A stretch of 64,000 nt of DNA, taken from NCBI GenBank assembly GCA_026645575.1, contig JAPKMW010000032.1, positions 31,312 to 95,311 on the forward strand, in the 5' to 3' direction. A program made the translations under genes and the position numbers. The DNA comes from Caldilineaceae bacterium. Lineage in GTDB: Bacteria; Chloroflexota; Anaerolineae; Caldilineales; Caldilineaceae. The notes below the pieces were generated by a model that saw only the letters and a list, made by a program, of their open reading frames with translations, did not search any database and had not been told where the DNA came from. Shown in pieces: positions 60,510-64,000 of this stretch (position 1 is the first letter of the stretch; every line of letters starts with the position of its first letter).

Positions 60510-60824
60510 GTCAAGGTCACAAACGCTGGTTGTCACTGTCCAATTAATGCTTCCTGCCCCTCGCCAATCTTCCTGCCCGCCTGCCCCACCCCTGATGATT
60601 ACCTTTGTTAACTCACTAGCACTATAACCGGAGCTTTACCCAGGCAAGCCTTGAATTGTTTAGGGCAGAATAGCAGCTTGCTCACGATTACACCTTGTGC
60701 TACACTCCACACATAATTAAAAACACCGGTTTACATGGCAGCCGGTGTTTTTCTTTGGCAACATTCGTCATCTGAGGCTTTGCTATCATCTTACATCCTA
60801 TTTTTTGTTTCAAATAATCTACTT
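60510..60824. other. Gap between the two aminotransferase copies
   Basis: 315 bases without a gene. 60719-60752 is a terminator; the rest is unremarkable and does not align by eye with the missing half of the upstream copy. Confidence 0.5.
60719..60752 (+). terminator. Intrinsic terminator of the truncated copy
   Basis: AAAAACACCGG pairs with CCGGTGTTTTT around a 12-base loop. Confidence 0.85.
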
Positions 60825-61997
60825 ATGAACCACTCAATACGAGACGATTTTCTTCTCCGCCGCGATTGGCGGTTGCTCAACAATGGCTCTTTTGGCGCCT
60901 GTCCACAGCCTGTAATGGCTGTCTATCAACATTGGCAGAATGAACTAGAACAACATCCCGGTGGCTATATGAGCCACATTCGGGAAAATATGACCATCGC
61001 CCGCACCAAGCTAGCCGAATATTTACACACGGACGAAAGTCGCCTTGGCTTTGTCACCAACGCAACGATGGGGGTGAATGTCGTAACCCATTCTCTGCGT
61101 AGTTGGCTCAAACCCGGTGATGAGGTGTTGACCACCGATCACGAATATGGCGCCTGTAATCATGCCTGGCAATTCAACTGTCAGAAGGCTGGTGCGTACT
61201 ATATCAACTACCCGATTGCGTTGCCCATTCATTCTGATGAAGAGTTTATCGAGCGGTTTTGGGCCGGGGTGACGCCACGTACACGAGTTATCTACCTGAG
61301 CCACACCACCTCACCAACAGCGCTCACCTTTCCGTTGCAAGAACTTTGTCGGCGCGCACGCGCTGCCGGCATCTTGAGCGTGATCGATGGAGCGCATGTA
61401 CCGGCGCAGCGCGACCTCTTTCTTGATGAGCTAGGGGCTGATTTTTACACAGGCAATCTACACAAATGGGCCAACGCTCCGAAGGGTTCCGCCTTTGTCT
61501 ATGTCCGCCCAGAGGTGCAAGAGCTTATTGAACCCTTGATCGTCGGTCATGGCTGGTTCCCCGATAAGCGCTCCGAGCAGCCGTTGATCGATTATGTTGA
61601 GCAATTTGGTACGCGTGATTTTGCTGCTTTCCTTGCCGTACCGGCTGCCCTCGAGTATATGCAGGCGCACGACTGGCCGCAGGTGCGTGCCCGCTGCTAT
61701 GGAATGGCGCTGGCGACCAAGCGCACGGTCGAGCAGATGTTTGATACCGAGTCGATTTGTCCAGAGAGCTTTGAGTGGTTTAGCCAACTCTGCCCCATCC
61801 GCCTGCCCGATCAGACCGACATGGGCAAGTTGAGCGAAATTTTGCGCAACGAATATCAGATCGAGATGCCGATGATCACCTGGCATAACTTCAAAATTGC
61901 CCGTCTCTCGGTGCAAATCTATACAACTCAGGAAGAGTTAGATACGTTTGTAGGGGCGCTAGAAAAGCATGTGCCAGCGTGTTTAGTAAAGGGATGA
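60825..61997 (+). CDS. Class V aminotransferase (isopenicillin-N-epimerase-like)
   Basis: 390 aa PLP enzyme of the CsdA/IPNE-like group: NNGSFGACPQPVMAVYQHW, GFVTNATMGVNVVTHSL (PLP phosphate region), IYLSHTTSPTALTFPLQELCRRARAAGILSVIDGAHVPAQRDL (cofactor Asp in DGAH), GNLHKWANAPKGSAFVYVRPE (Lys of HKW). The C-terminal small domain is intact. Such enzymes act as isopenicillin N epimerases, cysteine desulphurase relatives or unknown amino-acid enzymes. The ATG at 60825 (MNHSIRDDF) matches the start of the truncated copy. Confidence 0.93.
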   Translation: MNHSIRDDFLLRRDWRLLNNGSFGACPQPVMAVYQHWQNELEQHPGGYMSHIRENMTIARTKLAEYLHTDESRLGFVTNATMGVNVVTHSLRSWLKPGDEVLTTDHEYGACNHAWQFNCQKAGAYYINYPIALPIHSDEEFIERFWAGVTPRTRVIYLSHTTSPTALTFPLQELCRRARAAGILSVIDGAHVPAQRDLFLDELGADFYTGNLHKWANAPKGSAFVYVRPEVQELIEPLIVGHGWFPDKRSEQPLIDYVEQFGTRDFAAFLAVPAALEYMQAHDWPQVRARCYGMALATKRTVEQMFDTESICPESFEWFSQLCPIRLPDQTDMGKLSEILRNEYQIEMPMITWHNFKIARLSVQIYTTQEELDTFVGALEKHVPACLVKG

Positions 61998-62079
61998 GCC
62001 AGTACTGATATAGAATTCTGACTTTATACACCGTGTAGCATGTCCTCACCGGCATGCCACCAATGATAGCTTGTCCAAG

Positions 62080-62121
62080 AAGCGGACGGTTCAAGGGAAT
62101 GCCTTGCCGTCCGCTTTTTTT
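62080..62121 (+). terminator. Intrinsic terminator after the aminotransferase
   Basis: AAGCGGACGG (62080-62089) pairs with CCGTCCGCTT (62107-62116) and runs into a T-tract. Confidence 0.85.
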
Positions 62122-62171
62122 ATTTGGATCAGCATAATCGATTGACCAAATGCCATTTTTTGTATGACCGA

Positions 62172-62200
62172 TTGATATACGAATTAACAATGCCTATACT
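62172..62200 (+). promoter_or_regulatory. Near-consensus promoter of the terminal operon
   Basis: TTGATA (62172-62177), exactly 17 bases, then TATACT (62195-62200). About 110 bases of leader precede the first gene, including GAAAGCC...GGCTTTC-like words and a T-rich run (62285-62296). Confidence 0.75.
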
Positions 62201-62312
62201 AATGATAGACCTTGCACATTAACACACTGAATGCGTAGAGAAGAACGTTCGTTGAGGAGGACTGAAAGCCTATCGCTTTTGGTCCTTTTTCTTTTTCAGA
62301 GAGGAGGGTCTT

Positions 62313-62759
62313 GTGAAAGCAAGTCCGACCATGCAGGAGTTTGTACAGCAGTTGTTGGCGCGGTACAACGTTGAGCTTTGTCATGTGGGGGCGTTTCTGC
62401 GGCTGGATCAACCGATGTATGACAGCTTGGTCATCGATCAGGTGGGGCCATCACAACTTGCCGTGATGATCTGCTTTGTGGAGTGTGGTGAGTGGAAAAT
62501 TGACCGTGAAGTGATTTTCTTCACCGGCGACCCAAAGCAGTGGATCCCGCTGGAGGTGACCCAGTTGGAAACCGGTTGGACAGCCTTTGCGCGCCTCAGC
62601 AGCGACAGTCAACGCATTGTCCGTCTCAACCCCTGTGGACAGGAACGACTAGCTGAGTTTACCGAGCGATGGGCGCATAAATTGATGGGGCAAAACTGGT
62701 TGACTGAGGGGACGCCCTATGTCACGTGGACGCCGCCTTCACGAAAGGAGTTGCTATGA
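62313..62759 (+). CDS. Hypothetical protein, first gene of the plasmid-like operon
   Basis: 148 aa from a GTG with GAGGAGG upstream. Small alpha/beta protein (MQEFVQQLLARYNVELCHVGAFLRLDQP, LAVMICFVECGEWKIDREVIFFTG) with several Trp and Cys; no family recognised. Its stop overlaps the next start as ATGA. The setting, with a small nucleotide-processing-looking gene and a Rad52-type gene, resembles accessory operons of plasmids and integrative elements. Confidence 0.75.
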   Translation: MKASPTMQEFVQQLLARYNVELCHVGAFLRLDQPMYDSLVIDQVGPSQLAVMICFVECGEWKIDREVIFFTGDPKQWIPLEVTQLETGWTAFARLSSDSQRIVRLNPCGQERLAEFTERWAHKLMGQNWLTEGTPYVTWTPPSRKELL

Positions 62760-63046
62760 AAACAGAGGAAAGGCAGCAACGTTTTGCCTTGGGTCGGATT
62801 GTCGCAACCCCCGGTGCGCTGGAAGCTTTGGATGAGGCCGGTCAGGAATGGCTTACCTTTCTGCAACGTCACGCCGTTGGCGATTGGGGAGAACTCGATC
62901 CACATGATCTGCGAGAAAACGAAGACGCTTTGCTGCGTGGCGGTCGCCTCTTTAGTGGCTACACCCTCAGCAATGGTCAGCGCCTCTGGATTATCACCGA
63001 GTGGGATCGCTCCGTAACCACGCTACTCCTGCCGCAGGAATACTGA
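62756..63046 (+). CDS. Plasmid-related conserved protein
   Basis: 96 aa. Contains the widespread short family pattern ALGRIVATPGALEALDEAGQEWLTFLQRHAVGDWGELDPHDLRENEDALLRGGRLFSGYTLSNGQRLWIITEWDRSVTTLLLPQEY, typical of proteins carried by plasmids and genomic islands, function unknown. ATG overlaps the previous stop by four bases; AAAGGAG precedes it. Confidence 0.88.
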   Translation: MKTEERQQRFALGRIVATPGALEALDEAGQEWLTFLQRHAVGDWGELDPHDLRENEDALLRGGRLFSGYTLSNGQRLWIITEWDRSVTTLLLPQEY

Positions 63047-63058
63047 AGAGATGGAGGT

Positions 63059-63274
63059 GTGGTTGAACCAGCGTCAGGTAGGCAACCATTCGTTGAGTTG
63101 ACAATCACCAGTTTAACAGACGGGATGAGTGAGCTTGAATACATGGCATATGTCCATGAACAACTACTCAACGGTTGTCGAGAGATGTTGATCAAACTGA
63201 CAGCAGAGGATCTGGACGCAATCGCAGAAGAACATGTTGGTGAAGATATTTCCCGGTATCCCTTTTTGTACTGA
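63059..63274 (+). CDS. Small hypothetical protein
   Basis: 71 aa starting at GTG 63059 (GGAGG very close upstream) or, less likely, at ATG 63125. Acidic, helical second half (MSELEYMAYVHEQLLNGCREMLIKLTAEDLDAIAEEHVGED). Sits between the plasmid-type protein and the Rad52-like gene, 12 and 15 bases away. Family not recognised. Confidence 0.6.
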   Translation: MVEPASGRQPFVELTITSLTDGMSELEYMAYVHEQLLNGCREMLIKLTAEDLDAIAEEHVGEDISRYPFLY

Positions 63275-63289
63275 GAAAGGAAGAATCTC

Positions 63290-63928
63290 ATGAGTACAGT
63301 GAAGTTAGAGGAACTTCTGCAAGAGTTGCAGAAGCCATTTCGCCCCGGCGATGTCTATTGGAAGCCCGGCAGCGTCAGTAAGGAAGGTGGGAAAGCTTTG
63401 GCGCTACCATATGCGACCCTGCGCGCTTACCAGCAACGACTGGATACGATTTGTGGCCTTGACTGGTCTGTGAGCTATACCCCTTGGGATGATCGGATCA
63501 TCTGTCATCTCACGATTAGTGGCATCACACGTTCCAGTACGGGCGAGCCAGATAGTCAAGCCGAACGATCAGAGATTGCCGGCACATCAGCGGAAGCGCA
63601 AGCCTTTAAGCGCGCCTGTTCGATGTTTGGCCTTGGCAGGTATCTCTATCACATGCCGAATTTGTGGATGCCGTATGACAGTAGTGTGCGCCAATTTACG
63701 GATCAGGCGAAAGCCAAACTGGATGGTGTCGTCGTTTCCCATTATCAACGCGCTACAGGTCAAGCTGTCGAGGAGAACGAACAGCCGCAGACAGAAGTGG
63801 AAGAAGGGACTGTTGAGCAGGTGGAAACAACGAAAAATGCTGTTCCTGCCAAGTTGCGCAAGCAGTTTGAGGCTCTGGGTCGCGAGTTGTATGGTGATCG
63901 TTGGCCAGAGGTAAGTCGCCATATATAG
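63290..63928 (+). CDS. Rad52/DdrA-type single-strand annealing protein
   Basis: 212 aa. Rad52/22-like core: YATLRAYQQRLDTICGLDWSVSYTPW with the family's RLD...W pattern, and EIAGTSAEAQAFKRACSMFGLGRYLY, the second hallmark. The family anneals DNA strands in phage and plasmid recombination or in repair. The tail KLRKQFEALGRELYGDRWPEVSRHI ends at TAG; relatives usually extend farther, so the end may be shortened. AAAGGAAGAATC precedes the ATG. Confidence 0.85.
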   Translation: MSTVKLEELLQELQKPFRPGDVYWKPGSVSKEGGKALALPYATLRAYQQRLDTICGLDWSVSYTPWDDRIICHLTISGITRSSTGEPDSQAERSEIAGTSAEAQAFKRACSMFGLGRYLYHMPNLWMPYDSSVRQFTDQAKAKLDGVVVSHYQRATGQAVEENEQPQTEVEEGTVEQVETTKNAVPAKLRKQFEALGRELYGDRWPEVSRHI

Positions 63929-64000
63929 TTGACCCCAATGTCAAGACCAGAAAAGGCTGAAAATAAGAACCAAAATCGTCAAAGCGGTCCTTCAGCATTG
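63929..64000. other. End of window, no gene seen
   Basis: 72 bases of no evident coding content; cannot be judged without the downstream sequence. Confidence 0.5.

Noticed and set aside
1..64000. tRNA, rRNA or CRISPR array
   Set aside because: No cloverleaf with CCA-type ends, rRNA signature or evenly spaced direct repeats was found by eye; the micro-repeats have no unique spacers.

Overview
The window looks like chromosomal DNA of an aerobic or denitrifying member of the Chloroflexota, probably an Anaerolineae/Caldilineales-type bacterium. That placement is inference. It rests on a Sec-exported lipoprotein NosZ with a clade II gene order, Thr/Pro-rich exported proteins, Lrp-ligand-domain and DUF2157/DUF4401 membrane genes, and gene ends decorated with micro-repeat palindromes. 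No rRNA, tRNA, CRISPR array or intact insertion sequence was recognised.

Region by region: 1-4.3 kb is a housekeeping pair, pth (cut by the window edge) and mfd. 4.5-16.3 kb holds exported or lipid-anchored proteins of unknown role, a Gdx/SugE exporter, an epimerase/DinB pair, a beta-propeller surface protein, a HAD phosphatase, a stand-alone Lrp ligand domain and a small membrane protein. 16.3-25.9 kb is a complete nitrous oxide respiration cluster, all on the plus strand: Crp/Fnr regulator, 2x[4Fe-4S] ferredoxin, nosZ, a NosB-like membrane protein, nosD, SCO copper chaperone, nosF, nosY, nosL and a monohaem cytochrome c. 26-36.6 kb carries yaeQ (fused to the relic of a DUF4058 gene start), a flavoprotein, a SnoaL-like protein, two-gene operons, an MFS transporter, an MBL hydrolase and selO.

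37.4-54.8 kb is an accessory zone rich in GNAT acetyltransferases, methyltransferases, small-molecule kinases and a toxin-antitoxin pair. Several genes there are broken: a GNAT gene with an in-frame TAG, a mazF with an in-frame TGA, a GNAT tail, a kinase lacking its N-lobe and a HEPN-like stub. 54.9-62 kb has a YiaA-like protein, a DUF2157/DUF4401/GDYXXLXY operon, an enoyl-CoA hydratase and a tandem duplication of a class V aminotransferase whose first copy stops right after the PLP-lysine motif. 62.2-64 kb starts a plasmid-like operon with a near-consensus promoter that ends in a Rad52-type gene.

The most unusual structural theme is a set of long intergenic palindromes built from short repeated words, different in sequence at each site, usually placed at gene ends. 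One has entered the mfd reading frame and is translated. A second theme is a pair of ~110 bp dispersed elements, one of which separates an XRE regulator from its apparent operators.
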